A DNA stretch of 64,000 nt, from assembly GCA_963277665.1 (NCBI GenBank), contig OY728143.1, positions 540,736,394 to 540,800,393 of the forward strand, written 5' to 3'. The translations under genes were made by a program, and so were the position numbers. A model generated the notes under the pieces. That model ran no database searches, had not been told where the DNA came from, and saw only the letters and a list, made by a program, of their open reading frames with translations. This document shows, in pieces, positions 12,622 to 24,764 of this stretch. This DNA is from Viscum album. Lineage: Eukaryota; Streptophyta; Magnoliopsida; Santalales; Viscaceae. Positions within the stretch are counted from its first letter, which is position 1; each line of letters opens with the position of its first letter.

Positions 12622-12633
12622 TTAGTATCCATG
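12622..12633 (+). other. Decayed primer binding site
   Basis: TATAG followed by TTAGTATCCATG corresponds to TATAG followed by TTGGTATCAGAGG at the intact junction near 31,250. The spacing of about 690 bp to the gag relic agrees with the about 700 bp in the minus-strand relic at 7.4 kb. Confidence 0.45.
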
Positions 12634-13319
12634 AAATGGTATTGTTATCCTTTTGAATATAGTATGTTTAAACTATAGTGATTACCCAAAAATCATGTCT
12701 AGTTATATGTATAAGGTTACGGAAAATTATAGGAAAATTTACTAGAATTTTTGTGAAGGATGGAGTGTGATTCCTATAAATACATCTATGAATACAAACT
12801 ATAAATTAATATTGGACTAGATAAAATATAAATAGGTATAGAAACTCAAACAATATCATCCAGAACTAACTATGGGAAATCTATTAAATTATAACTGTCC
12901 TTACTTTACAGCTAGTTTTACACTCCCATGGGATATGACCATGGAATTAAGATACTCATAATGAATTTTTATAAAGTAATTAAATATATGATATATATGA
13001 ATGACATAGGATAAAAAAATTGTGCCATAGATAAAGAATGGAGTTATAAAATAGACATATAATAAGGTATTTTTGATTATTATGATAGATATTATGTACT
13101 CTATGCTTTTTTGTTTTTATCAATTTCCTACTCCATGATGTTTTTATCTATTTTGTACTCTATTCTCTTGTTTTATCAAAATTATGATTGTGATGGACAA
13201 TGTAAATATTTTCCTCTAGATCAACAGAATGATATAGGAACTTGAATGAAAAATCATGTTTTTTATGCTCACATAGCATTCTCAATCAAGGATTCATAGT
13301 CTACAACTAAATGAGAAAA

Positions 13320-14180
13320 GGATGGAACAATATATTATTGGGTATTTTAGGAGGGAACATACACCTTATTTCTAAGGGTCTTCTAATCAACCTATTTTAG
13401 AACAATGGATCTGTACTTCCAAAAATATATTGTTCGTTCTTCATTGTTTCAAGCATGACAAAGTAATTATTTCCCATTATTTATTATAAGTTAAATAATA
13501 TCAGTGGTGGAATCTAATTATGAATACTAAGCAGGAAGATGAGATTGAATCCATGTATTGGGATGAGTTCCAGAACTTATTTTCACTATGTACATTCCAA
13601 AAACTATTCATACAGTGATGGATAAAGATGACATTGCGTTTAAGAATAGGGATTATGAATTAGTTGGTACCTCTGTGGAAAATATATTGATAAATGTGAT
13701 ATATGATTCAGGAATAATCATCCAAATTGAAATTAATTTTGATCAATTCTTTATTGAATTAAATAAAAGTCCTATATGGGAGTTATCCATAAGAAACAAT
13801 AGTAGATATGAAGAAATTTTCAATTTTTCATACAATGCTGAAATATAGGTTGGGTATATGTATAAATCTAAGGGTTTTGAAAATAAAATGAAGATTCTGT
13901 TTGATGGAAAATTTAATAACCATGGATAATAGAGATGAGATTTCATTTATTTTGTATGTTTATGAAGAATCATGCATGAAATTTATTTCAGGGGATAAAT
14001 TAATGATTTAGGTGTTTAAAGGATGGTTACTAGACAATTGATTTCCAAATTAATAGGAATAAGTTAGATCAAAATTTTAATGAAGAAAATTTCCCACAAA
14101 ATTCACCTACCATGATTTAGTACATCAAGTGTAAGAATAATGTGAATTATGAAAACAACTACCCAAACCCAAGGTAATGT
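13320..14180 (+). pseudogene. Decayed Ty3/gypsy gag
   Basis: A plus-strand counterpart of the gag of the central chromovirus. Visible matches are an ILEQWI block (about 13,395), HDKVI (about 13,460), YQWWN (about 13,500) and DEIESMYWDEFQNLFS (about 13,540-13,585). The zinc-knuckle region survives as KCKNN...NNYPNPR near 14,130-14,175, matching MCKEMGHYTNQFPNPR of the better preserved copy but with the knuckle ligands lost. Stops interrupt all frames. Gag would form the particle that packages element RNA; this copy cannot encode it. Confidence 0.75.
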
Positions 14181-14229
14181 GATAATGATTGATGTAAGTA
14201 GCCTCCTAAGACTATATAAAAGGGAGAAT

Positions 14230-14480
14230 ATCAGGAAATATATATTTTGGATTTGGATTTTCATAATGACATGATGAAGGGTACACATAACATCCACTCA
14301 AGTAAAGCTAATGTCATATTTGATTCTGGATACACTCACTCTGTCATATCTAAAGGTCTTTCAAGGTTTTTAAGGTTATTCAAAAAAACGTTTATGTGGA
14401 ATTATTAGTGCTAAACAATAATTTCATGATGACTACTTCAAAATTATTTGATCACTATTTGGTTTAATTTTATTGGAATG
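14230..14480 (+). pseudogene. Decayed aspartic protease of the plus-strand element
   Basis: The stretch KGTHNIHSSKANVIFDSG continues into YTHSVIS at about 14,275-14,350. It aligns with the protease entry of the central chromovirus and keeps the catalytic Asp-Ser-Gly triplet, which the central copy has lost. Downstream the frame breaks. The protease would cleave the polyprotein. Confidence 0.7.
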
Positions 14481-14779
14481 TGATTCCTTCAAATATTTTC
14501 ATTCTTCCTTAGGTTGAATTTTATGTCCTCATAGGAATGTATATTATTTCTCCACTTAAATCAAATTTTTTTCAAGGGATTTTTCTTTGGATATTTCAAC
14601 CCAAAATATTATAATCCTTCTATTTGTGGACAATCATGAAAGTGCTTTGGAAATTACAACCAATTTATGGGACTTAATTCCCATTCATTTTTTTTATCTC
14701 AAATGGTTAGGTAGAAGATCGACATGGGTTATGTTTCAGTTGTTCAGGAGTTTTGGGACGAAATTATAGAATAGACTCC

Positions 14780-15480
14780 ATTTATTCCACTAAAATGAGA
14801 AGTTGTGTTCTCAATAGAAATCATAGCTGGTTTAACACCAATTTCAAAGACTCTTTATAGAATATGCATGGTTAAGTTATAGTAATTAAAGAAGGAATAA
14901 TAAGAAAACCATGATAAATGATTCATTCGTACAAGTGTGACACCTTTTTGTGCAAAGGATTATTTTGTGAAATGGATATATATATCAAAGAAACTATTTA
15001 TTGTTTTTTTATTTGACCAAGATAACTATAATGAAAAAGTTCCTTATTCCACATATAGATGAATTATTGGATAAATTGTGTGATTCATTACTTTCCCAAG
15101 ATTTTCCTCCATTATTGACATCATTAATTTAGGGTTAACAAGAAGGATATAACTTGGATGATATTCTGTACTAGGTATGGTCAATATAAATATATAGTGA
15201 TATCCTTTATTCTTTCTAATTCCTCTACTATCTTAATGTATATAACAAATAATATTTTTACACATTACCTCGATATGCTCGTGGTAGTATTTATAAATGG
15301 TATTATTAACTATTAAAAGAGAAACGAAGAGTCTAAAGATCACATTATAAATTTTTGGAGGTCCCTAAGGAAAGAGAATCTATACGAATAATTTTACAAC
15401 TGTGAATTTTTTTTTGTAATAAGGATTCATTTATGAATCACAAAATCAGAATATATAATATATAAGTAGATCTATAAATG
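14780..15480 (+). pseudogene. Decayed reverse transcriptase, catalytic aspartates lost
   Basis: The RT entry EVVFSIEI...PISKTLYR (about 14,797-14,866) is followed, after an unreadable stretch, by the palm region YKYIVISFILSNSSTILM (about 15,187-15,240). The active-site segment reads VVVFINGIINY near 15,280-15,315 where intact relatives have [11 protein letters not shown], so both catalytic Asp residues are substituted. The text continues to RKENLYANNF (about 15,375-15,395). The order and orientation agree with the gag, protease and RNase H relics on the same strand. Confidence 0.75.
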
Positions 15481-15699
15481 AGAGTGGCTATTGAATGAAG
15501 GCCCAGACCAACCACAATGACTGAGATCTTTATCATTATTGGTTCAACTAGATATAATTGACAGTTTTTGGATAATTTCTCATGAGTATCTAATGTGATA
15601 ACAAAGCTAACTAAAAGGTTGTAACTTTCTTATGGATAAATGAATTCTTGGAAAATATCATGGAACTGATGAGAATTTATGTTATTGGACGGATTCATA

Positions 15700-16065
15700 C
15701 TTTTCAATATTGTGGATAAAGACTTTTAATCTATAGTGATGAATCCAAGAAGGGATTGTGATGTGATATTATGAAGAATAACATGGTTATAGCCTATCCC
15801 TTATGGCAGTTCATGATTCAGTAAAAAAAGTACCCATCTTGTGAATTTGACATTATATCGTTAATTTTTTTAAAATGATATGGATGCATTATCTTTTGGG
15901 ATTATGGTGTGACATATTTACTAATCATAAAACTATGAAACAGATATTCTGAAATAATGAGTAAAACATGCATCAGTTAATATTGTTAGAGTTTACAATG
16001 TATTATGACTGGTCAATACATTACTACCCCGGGTATGTGAGCAAGGTGGTTGATTAATTGAGTTA
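15700..16065 (+). pseudogene. Decayed RNase H of the plus-strand element
   Basis: Near 15,730-15,810 the reading YSDESKKGL...IMKNNMVIAY parallels [21 protein letters not shown] of the central chromovirus, with the first catalytic Asp kept. CDIFTNHKTMK (about 15,910-15,940) follows, where the third catalytic position is Asn instead of Asp. IHYYPGYVSKVVD (about 16,015-16,055) is the usual end of the RNase H domain. Confidence 0.75.
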
Positions 16066-16299
16066 GAAGGATCATGTTAGCTTATCCATGATGAGAATCA
16101 CAAAAGATCTAATATTTCTAGATGTTCGATGTATGGATCTAGAAATATTGATGGAAGGGGAAAATCTTATCATTATGAATTTATTTCCAACCCTTTGTTG
16201 ATGTAATGATTAAGGAGTAACATAATAAAGATGAAGAGAATAATATTATATTTTGGAATGATCCTATGTTTTTTCATGATTAGGATATAATTATAAACT

Positions 16300-17600
16300 T
16301 CCAGAACCGTTTCTCTGCTCCCTTCCTACCATATTTGAAGAAGGGGATATTAATGGAAGCTCATAGTTCTTCATTCTCTATTAATCCTGGAAATACGATG
16401 ATGTATAGGGCATGAAAGAATACTTTGGTGGAATGGGATGAAGATAGATAACATGGAATTTGTTACTTGGTGTTTGATAGTCCAATATGTTAAGGCTGAA
16501 AGAAAAAAGTCTAATGGAATGTTTCATCCATTACCCAGAAGACAATGGATATCTGAGACCGTCACTATGGATTTTTTCCCTAGACTACAAAAAACCTCTA
16601 AAGGATTTAATTCGATATGAGTGGTAGTTGATCACCAAACAATGTCAGCACACTTCATTGATATCAGAGACAATTTCCTTTTGATTAATCTATATATAAT
16701 ATATATTAAATAAGTTGTATGGTTTCATGGAGAAGAACATTATATTATATCAGATCTGAATCCAGTGATGAATAAAATTTGGGTATAGGCATCCGCAAAG
16801 ACATGATAAAGAAATTAGTTCCATCACTTCGTATCATCATCAAACATTCAGTCATTCTGAAAGAACAATTAAAACAACCGAATAAATTTTTATATCATTT
16901 ACGTTAGATTTAAAAGGGGGTTGGGATAAACACATTTATGTAGTTGAGTTTTCCTAAAACATGTTAATTTACTCAAGTATTTATATGTAACTATATTATT
17001 CCCACTTTGTGAAGAAATTTATATCTCCAACGTGTTGGAATAAGGTTGGAGAAAGAAATCTATTTTTACATGAGCTCTCTGAATAAATTGTTGATATGGT
17101 TAGAACCATTCAGTATAATATCATAGTAGCTCAACCTCAGAATAAGAGTTAAACTTATAACCTTCAGTGTGGTCAAGAATTTGATTTTGGTTCTATTGTG
17201 TTTCTATGAATATCACCCTATAATAATGTTATGATATTCACTAAGAAAGTGAAACTAATATCTAGGTATATTGGTCCCTTTGAGATGATTCATCATATAT
17301 ATATACTCGCCTATCACTTGAAATTATTCCAAATATCTCTTAAGTTCATGATGTGTTACATGTTTCTCATATGTGGTAGTACATACCCAACCCTTCAAAT
17401 TTTATAAACTAATATGTTATACCATTGTAGTATGGTGTTTATTATGATGAATAACTTGATGAAATTTGAAAAAATTCATAGAAATTTCTACAAAACAAGA
17501 CCACTCATCTATTATTTCTTCTTGTGCATAAATCACCCTCTAGAGGATTATAAGTATCAACATGAGTTTATGATGTAGTATAAGAATATTTATTTTTTTA
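16300..17600 (+). pseudogene. Decayed integrase and chromodomain of the plus-strand element
   Basis: Ordered relics: the HHCC entry near 16,350-16,400; NGMFHPLPRRQWISETVTMD into FFPRLQKTSKGFN (16,515-16,618), which keeps the first catalytic Asp; HSERTIKTTE (about 16,855-16,885) around the glutamate of the DDE triad; the C-terminal RYIGPFEMIHH (about 17,265-17,300); and a chromodomain trace with QNKTT (about 17,490-17,510). Many stops are present. Integrase would insert the cDNA and the chromodomain would guide it to modified chromatin. Confidence 0.7.
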
Positions 17601-17635
17601 CCTGAGCAATGAATTCCATGTGAGATATTATTTTT

Positions 17636-17648
17636 AAAGTGGGTAGAA
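17636..17648 (+). other. Polypurine tract of the plus-strand element
   Basis: AAAGTGGGTAGAA immediately precedes TTTATCACACGAAG. The central element has AAGGGGGTAGAA followed by TGTAACACCCGAG. It marks plus-strand priming and the start of the 3' LTR. Confidence 0.6.
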
Positions 17649-19790
17649 TTTATCACACGAAGATAATAAGGAATTTTAATCAAATAAATTGTAATTTTAT
17701 TTATATCTTACAATGAACTGATCAAATATTCCATTCTCATATAATTGATGTGTTGAAAATTACACACAACACTTACTTGGAGTACGATACATGATACAAT
17801 GAGTTTCAATATTTTACATGCAACACTGAGTTTATACAAAACATCTCTTTTTTATATTTATATATATATATATGATAATTATAAAAGTATCCATAAATAT
17901 AGTTGTATGAATAGTAAAAACTAATTTTCAAATATAGTTAATTATTTTTTTATAAATATGAATCATATTGATAATAAAATATATGAATTTCAGTAATGTC
18001 CTTTTATGTTTAAAAATAATGTTTCTCCAATAAACCAATTTTAATTTCCTCCAATGAAAAATAATAATTATAATATTAAAATTATTTATAAATTAAATTT
18101 TATAAAAAAAATAATTTTCTAATTTATAATGTCTAAATTAACATATAGTGAATTATTGGGATTTTTCTGTAAAACATTATTATCGAACAAATCATTAAAA
18201 TATAGTATTTTAATTCAAAACATGAATTTATAATTATTATAAGGATACATCCTATTATCAGTTGTATAAGATGATTAATTACATAATTATTTTATCAATT
18301 AATACAATGGTTTTCATTGGATCCAATTTCACATTGAAATTGTATATAAAAAACATAGTAATTTGATGAACATTTTTACATTAAAACCCCATATTTCCAA
18401 CCGAGCTATGAGATTAATTTTTAATTAATTTCTTTTTTTTTATGCTATTGTAATTTGGAAAAATGTATTCCTTATTTATAATAGCAATAATTTATAATGT
18501 ATGTTTTGATAAACATGGTTTTTGACAAATCTAATTAGTGGATTTGATTAAAACGAATTACAATGGTGAGGAGAAAAATTAGGAAAATAAAGTAATAAAA
18601 AATAAATATAATAACAAAATCATCCTAAAATATATTCCTACACTCTTTTAATGGTATTTATTTACACATTAGCCGCCAATTTTTTCATTTTTTTGGTTTG
18701 GTGTGACATTTTCTAGGCAAAAATGTATGTACACATAACTTGTTTTAAAAAATGCCACGTGTTTCCTTTCCCATCACTAAAAAAGGACCCCACCACTACC
18801 CATTTACTCACACCTACAAATACCATTGGATATACCAAAATAAGATTAAATTAGCTCCCAAATCCCTACATTCCTCCTAGAATCCTTACCTTAGTAATAA
18901 TGCCTCTCAAATAATCATTTGTTAGAACCCAAATTCATTTACTCGATTAAGAAGTAATATATCCACCAATATCCTTTTATTTATTTATCATCTCAACCAC
19001 ATAAAATCTAATTATTGCAATAATCAATGAAAAAAATAGTTTCCTAAATATTATAGTAATTTCTATGCTATGTTTTATATGTACACTTACAGTAAACTCC
19101 ATCTCAATGAAATCAAATATATTGTTTATGTGTACAGTGATCTACCAACCAATTAAATGATTATTACTCATTTTTCCATTACTACCTCTCATGGTGGTCA
19201 TTATTATGGATAAAATTATTATATATTTCATATATTATATTTATTTTTTATTTATTCTTCATTATATCATTTCATCACATTTCGTTTTACATTCCATTTA
19301 TTGTAATTAAGATAGTTTTCTTAGAGAAATTGAGGGCCACCACCCCCTCAAAGAGATGTGATTCATTCACACAATACATGGAATGTATTATTCAATGTTT
19401 TAGTGAAATAATATGATTTATATAAAGTTATAATGCTACTATAATTATATTATATACATATACACATTCATGTCATTTTATTTTATTTTCGTTCAGAACA
19501 ACAATTATACAATAATCCACATTTATCCATACTTATAACTTTCTATCTCTAAGAATTGTGTATTCCATTTCATATGTAAATTTGATATAGATTGTTATAA
19601 TATAAATATTTTAGATATGGAAATTATTTATAGCTAGATTTACCTTATAGTGTCATGATTTCAGTATAAGGATCAACGATATAACAAATTATGTCGCATG
19701 CGAAGAACAAAGAGAATATTAACAAAAATAAAACCTTAACATAAGATTATTATCAAGTGGTTATATAAGGTTATAATAAAACTATATATT
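17649..19790 (+). repeat. 3' LTR (incomplete) of decayed plus-strand Ty3/gypsy element
   Basis: It begins after the polypurine tract and aligns with 9,423-10,745 as listed for the 5' LTR. It also holds about 400 bp at its start that the 5' copy lacks. The alignment fades after about 19,725, well before the length expected from the 5' copy, and copia sequence starts by 19,845. The distal LTR is therefore lost or displaced. Confidence 0.65.
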
Positions 19791-19844
19791 GAATAATGTA
19801 TATAAATATTCCTCCATAAAAGATTTAAAATCAACATATATTTA

Positions 19845-19971
19845 TTAAAATTGAACATGTTGGCACTGATGATCTAGTTGCTCACATACTGACCAAGAAA
19901 TTTTAAGCACATGTGTTTGAGAAGTATCAGTTGAACCATGGTGTTAAGATACCTCCCAATGCATGTCAATA
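19845..19971 (+). pseudogene. Ty1/copia polyprotein C-terminus relic
   Basis: One open stretch reads KIEHVGTDDLVAHILTKKF, a stop, then AHVFEKYQLNHGVK. This fits the C-terminal end of copia RNase H, where related elements have a thread of the type (V/T)x(T/S)xxQxADxxTK followed by a short FExxRxxLGV-like tail. One in-frame TAA separates the two halves. The upstream domain is not recognisable. Confidence 0.5.
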
Positions 19972-21540
19972 ATATTAAAATCCCATCAACACAGTTGAAT
20001 ATACAATTATAATATATTTTTTAATGTTATGATAATAAATACGGTAGATATGATCTAGTAGGGGTATATTTCTGAGCTCTCCAATTTAAAAATATTGGTT
20101 TGTGGTTTATTGCCAGTGGGGGATATATGATAAATTAAATGGTAAAAACGGATTATTAAATGTATCTAGGGTTAAATAGGAATGTATAATTGAGATCTTA
20201 TTGTATTTTCCATGGGTGAAACGAGAATTAGGTGTTGCGAGGAAATAGTTCAGGGCATGTAATGCCTTTGGGACATAATGAGCATTCATTGTTAAAAGGA
20301 ATAAATTTAAGGAATATAAATCTTATGTGACACGATTAGAATTCATTATTATAAGGAAACAATCAGATATTATCTAAGATATATTATCTTTTAAATCATT
20401 ACGCATTCAATAACATGAGAACCCATTTCATTCTTACCATATTTTTTTCTATATTATGTATTGATCAGGTAGACATAAATTGTTTTCCATGTTGTGTGGA
20501 TTGTGCTTTAATGAATTTATCGACATATTAACAACAATACCAAAGGGAGAGATTCTTGTAATCAAGCATTGTCTTCTATATTTAAATAATTATTTTTTTC
20601 ATTCCTCGTATAGAAGATCATCTAGTTTGCACGGAATGGGATCATACATTATAAGAAGATAGTAGTATTGAAGATTGATATGATTCCTAGTGTTTATGGA
20701 ATTTTGGGGTCCTAAAATTGTGGAATGGAGAAACATATTTTTATAATATGGATTTATTCATAATATTGAAGGTGTATTGGAAACATGTGCACACAGAATA
20801 TATCTAGTTAATTGGATGATATTATAGAAATGGAAAAAATCACATGAAAAATTTAAATATGCGCAAAAGATAAGGTTGCACTGAAGAGTCTTACACGCCC
20901 AATGCAATTTCAAAATGGGTTTTTCACACTTGGATAGAAATTTATGTGCAGTGTTATCAAGGCCTAAAAATAGGTAGAAACCCCCACTCAAGATGTTTGG
21001 AATTTCCCAATGAAGATAAGGTTTCCCTACCGCATGATTTATTTCTTCGTGAAATATTTATACGCATTTAAACATGGGCTCAAATGTTCATTTAGTATAA
21101 AATTACCATGTAAAATGTTCAGGGTAGTTATGTGAAATATTATTTCTACATGGAATGTAAGTGATTTCATGATTATATTGTTGTATGAAAACTCCAAATT
21201 TTGTGCACCAGAACAGATGTTGCGTGTAGGTGATGTTTTGAGACTGTAACATGCATCTGATATATGTTTTATTTGATCAGTGTTTTCACGTTCACAAAAT
21301 GAAGAAATAATGGAATGAAGATTATCATAATTGAAAAAGACAAATAATTCAATTCAAATATATTAAATACACGTTCAAATTAATTAACATATAAATAATT
21401 ATCTCATAAAATTGAGATTTCTGGAGCCAATAGAGGAGTTCTATGGAACATTGTCTTCTATCAAAAAATTCTTGTAAAGTAAGGTTTCCTTATTTAGAGT
21501 GAATATATCTAAATTCATATACTCCAAAAATAGTTATTAT
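19972..21540. other. No recognisable feature
   Basis: AT-rich DNA with only short reading frames of unknown kind. I see no LTR termini, primer site or protein motif here. Confidence 0.5.
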
Positions 21541-22905
21541 TAGTTGACTAAGGTATGATTAAAAAATTATCATTGTATTCTCCATGGACTAGACCTCTAT
21601 GGTGAACCTAGTTATACTATTTTGTCAACTCTTTGGATGTGATTATTTTACAGGCTTATCATGAACCTACCAAAATTGGAACAACATCCATATCCTTAAA
21701 AAGATAAACAAGACACCCTGATTCACCCCTCATCTCTTAGGGTATTCCATGGTCCGTAATCTATATCTCCTTCGAGGGATAATATATCAACCTATGTACC
21801 AAGGGAATCCAATTACAAATCTATTAATCCATACACACACATAGGGTATTACTATCTATCAATCCCATACCTGGTCCTCTAGGACCACACAAAAATATAA
21901 GCAACCCTTCATGGATACTCAATGATAAAACTCTTGTTGACATATCCCTTAAAAATCCCAAATAAGAACCAACATTCCGTCCAAGGACAATCTCATGAAT
22001 CATCCTAATGTACCCCTCAATGGCCCCAAACCAAACACTGACCAACATCATTCCAACAAGGAATCCAAATGAAATCTCCTACCATTTAGGAATTCTTAAT
22101 TGATGACCATGGAGTCTAAAGATCACATAACTAGAAAACATCCCACTATGGTAAACCTCATGATAACAAAAAACTCAAGTCAACACCATTAGGAAACCTA
22201 GAAATAACTACCATCAAGAATTGTCTACCAAGGACAAAGGCTACAAACAAAATTACCGTTTAACATAGGTTCCAAACCTCAACTAATATATTCATGAGAA
22301 TCTAGTCTTAATAAACATGGAAAACACATATTTCCTATGATATAATACTCAAACCTACCATTTGATATCAATCAATTTAATATCATTCAACTCTCCTTTG
22401 CATGACTAGGACCGAAAAATCACTGAGATGACAATCATAACTGATGAATTGTGGCTCATGACACAATACATTAGAGGATTATAAAAAAAACCATAAATAA
22501 ATCTAGCTATTGAAAAAAAATCCATGAAAACCCTCAATATGACCTCTATATATGAAAAGGATCCCATAACCATGATCTAAGCTGATAAATTCTTATAATT
22601 TACTACACGCAAGTCCAATTCTGACATATATGGAACAAAACACCAAAATCATCTATGTTGGAAATAGGGATTTTCATGTAATATCGTGTTGATGGTGTGT
22701 ACAATCACCTCCCCACTTAAACATATACTTATAAATTTCAATATAAGCATGGGATTTAGATTTGTACTACTAAATGTTGAGTAAATATAGTACATGATTC
22801 TTACTTTCCAAACAACATATGTCCATAAACATATTCACATTGAATGAAAGATGTAATTGTATTGCTACACAGAGTGTATTTAAATAACAGATATCATGTG
22901 ATTTT
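21540..22905. repeat. Older repeat copy 1, left piece (split by the chromovirus)
   Basis: It aligns with about 51,090-52,350 at a steady offset of 29,437-29,450. Anchors are AGGGATAATATA/AGGGATAATGTA (21,778 and 51,211), ATCCCACTATGG (22,140 and 51,576) and TGACCTCTATAT/TGACCTTTATAT (22,540 and 51,982). The repeat resumes at 46,205 after the insertion. The start is approximate; clear matching begins near 21,650-21,770. Identity is low, roughly 60-65% by eye. It may be an old LTR. Confidence 0.65.
22901..22905. repeat. Target site duplication, left (ATTTT)
   Basis: ATTTT directly precedes the LTR edge TATAACGACCC at 22,906. It is identical to 46,200-46,204, which follow the opposite LTR edge. 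Confidence 0.9.
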
Positions 22906-23507
22906 TATAACGACCCATAAATTAAATACATGGTTAATACTTCAAAATTTAAGAATACTTATTACCACATATAACAAAACCATGAAAGGACCGTATAGGT
23001 ATAGTGACTTTAGAAACTGGGAAACATAAACAAATGGTTCATAAATCATCTACACTATCTCCCATTTATTTCATCATATCTATAGTCCCTTTTTGGAATA
23101 TGTTACCTAATAACCTTATTACTCACATGGGGAAAGAAAACATACAAAAGGGTGACCTCAAATGCTTAGTAAGGGTAAAAAAAGAAATATCAAACACATC
23201 AAATTTATTAGAACATAACATTTTGGAAATCTTACCCTGCAAAAGAGATCATAATTTCATAACATGGGATAAATCATGGTAGTGAAATGTAATCCCAATA
23301 ATCATAACATAAAACATGAAACATTATGCAATACACACATAATCATAGAGAATAATTTCTTATTAGTCAAGACTCATAGCCAATACTATCTTAGGGGACA
23401 AAGTCCATTTTTGAACCGAGTTCACTCCTCGTTTCAGTCTTATTTCACTAAACCGGTTTAACCTACCGTTCCATCCATGTCTATCTCATGAGATATTAAA
23501 TCTTTAC

Positions 23508-23519
23508 CCAATTCATTGG
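23508..23519. other. Near-palindromic LTR module CCAATTCATTGG
   Basis: Part of a longer block CCAATTCATTGGAGGGAGAT that is also recognisable in the LTRs of the non-autonomous element (perfect palindrome CCAATGCATTGG) and in the older elements near 8,034 and 11,885. It lies in the transcribed U5-side region. Confidence 0.7.
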
Positions 23520-24523
23520 AGGGAGATATAGGTCCCACCCATCTCATAATGATACCATTCTTATGGGTGCCACAAAATCATAAACCATACATCATAGCAT
23601 AACCCATGTAATAAAAATGGGATTCTTAAACATCGTGACATCATAAAACAATTCATATAAGATAAAGGAATTCAAAAATTAATTCCATCACGACATAATC
23701 AAATCAATGTAATAATAGGGATAAAAACAGAACCCTTTATTATCATAGATGGAAAATAATTTTGATAAAACACATGAACTCCATTCATGAGAAAAATATC
23801 CTTTCTACTTCAAAAACACTTTTCCATTATTAACATGTAATACAATTATAAACTAAAAGAAGTTTATTATGAATAAACATGAAAACATGTAAAGTAATCT
23901 TCATGGAAATAATATTTTAAAAATCCATTCATGCCGTATAAGTTAAAAAACATTTTTCTCGTACATTTGTCGGAAATGTCAAAAAGCACCTCGTATGAAA
24001 AAAGAAAAAAGATTCCTTTCATATATTTTACTAAAAACTCACCAAAGGGTAAAATTGGATTTAAAAAATTTTAGGAGGATGTAAATAATATTACATATTG
24101 AGGAAACATGGATGTGGATGATAAAATACACCCCAGTAAATTCCAAAGTATAAAAAATCTCGGATAAAAATGAGATTGTGATATTTCACTTACTTCATGT
24201 CTGATATGCTTTGTACGTGTCCAAAACTCCTGTATAATGATTTAAATAATGTCATTGTCTTATTACTGAATCATATTCATTGTTATGATACCATATATGG
24301 TCATATGCTTAACTTCTAATTAAAAATATTTCATTACTACTTGTTATTCGGGTGTTTATTACTTGTTTGTTCTTATGCGTGTTTTGTCGAATAAATTCTT
24401 AGTACTCTTTATAGGATATAGATAAATCATTTACAGAATTTTATTAGTGTAATATATGTCATATTAATTCATTCAATTCATTTATATAATCATTATTCAA
24501 TGAAGATCATATAGAATGAGTCG

Positions 24524-24568
24524 CATCACATCATGGAGACGGTAGGCCGTACGTACGCACGAGCGATG
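24524..24568. other. LTR hairpin 1 of the chromovirus (left copy)
   Basis: Arms CATCAC-A-TCATG (24,524-24,535) and CACGA-GCGATG (24,558-24,568) enclose a 22-nt loop at 24,536-24,557. The loop starts GAGACGG, ends CGTACGTACG and contains the mini-hairpin ACGG-TAGG-CCGT. In this copy each arm has a mismatch; the copy at 32,880-32,924 pairs perfectly apart from the bulged A. Confidence 0.7.
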
Positions 24569-24696
24569 ATATTGTTCCCATGATAGTGGAACTGTATTGA
24601 AGTGTATGTATACTATTTCAGAATCAATATCACTTTACAATAATCATATATAGTTATTCTTTACACCATTATACCCATCCATGTAAGGTGGTCGTG

Positions 24697-24764
24697 GAAA
24701 ATAGATTACACCACGACGTGGAGACGGTATTCTGTACGTACGCACACGTGGTGATTTCGTTTTC
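24697..24764. other. LTR hairpin 2 of the chromovirus (left copy)
   Basis: The inner arms CACCACG (24,709-24,715) and CGTGGTG (24,747-24,753) are perfect, with GAAAA/TTTTC (24,697-24,701 and 24,760-24,764) as outer arms. GTG/CAC closes the same type of 22-nt loop (GAGACGG...GTACGTACG). The distance to hairpin 1 is about 184 bp. Confidence 0.75.

Noticed and set aside
21824..22051. 75-residue minus-strand frame as a host gene
   Set aside because: It lies in the diverged old repeat, is not conserved in the second copy at 51.3-51.5 kb, and matches no family that I know.
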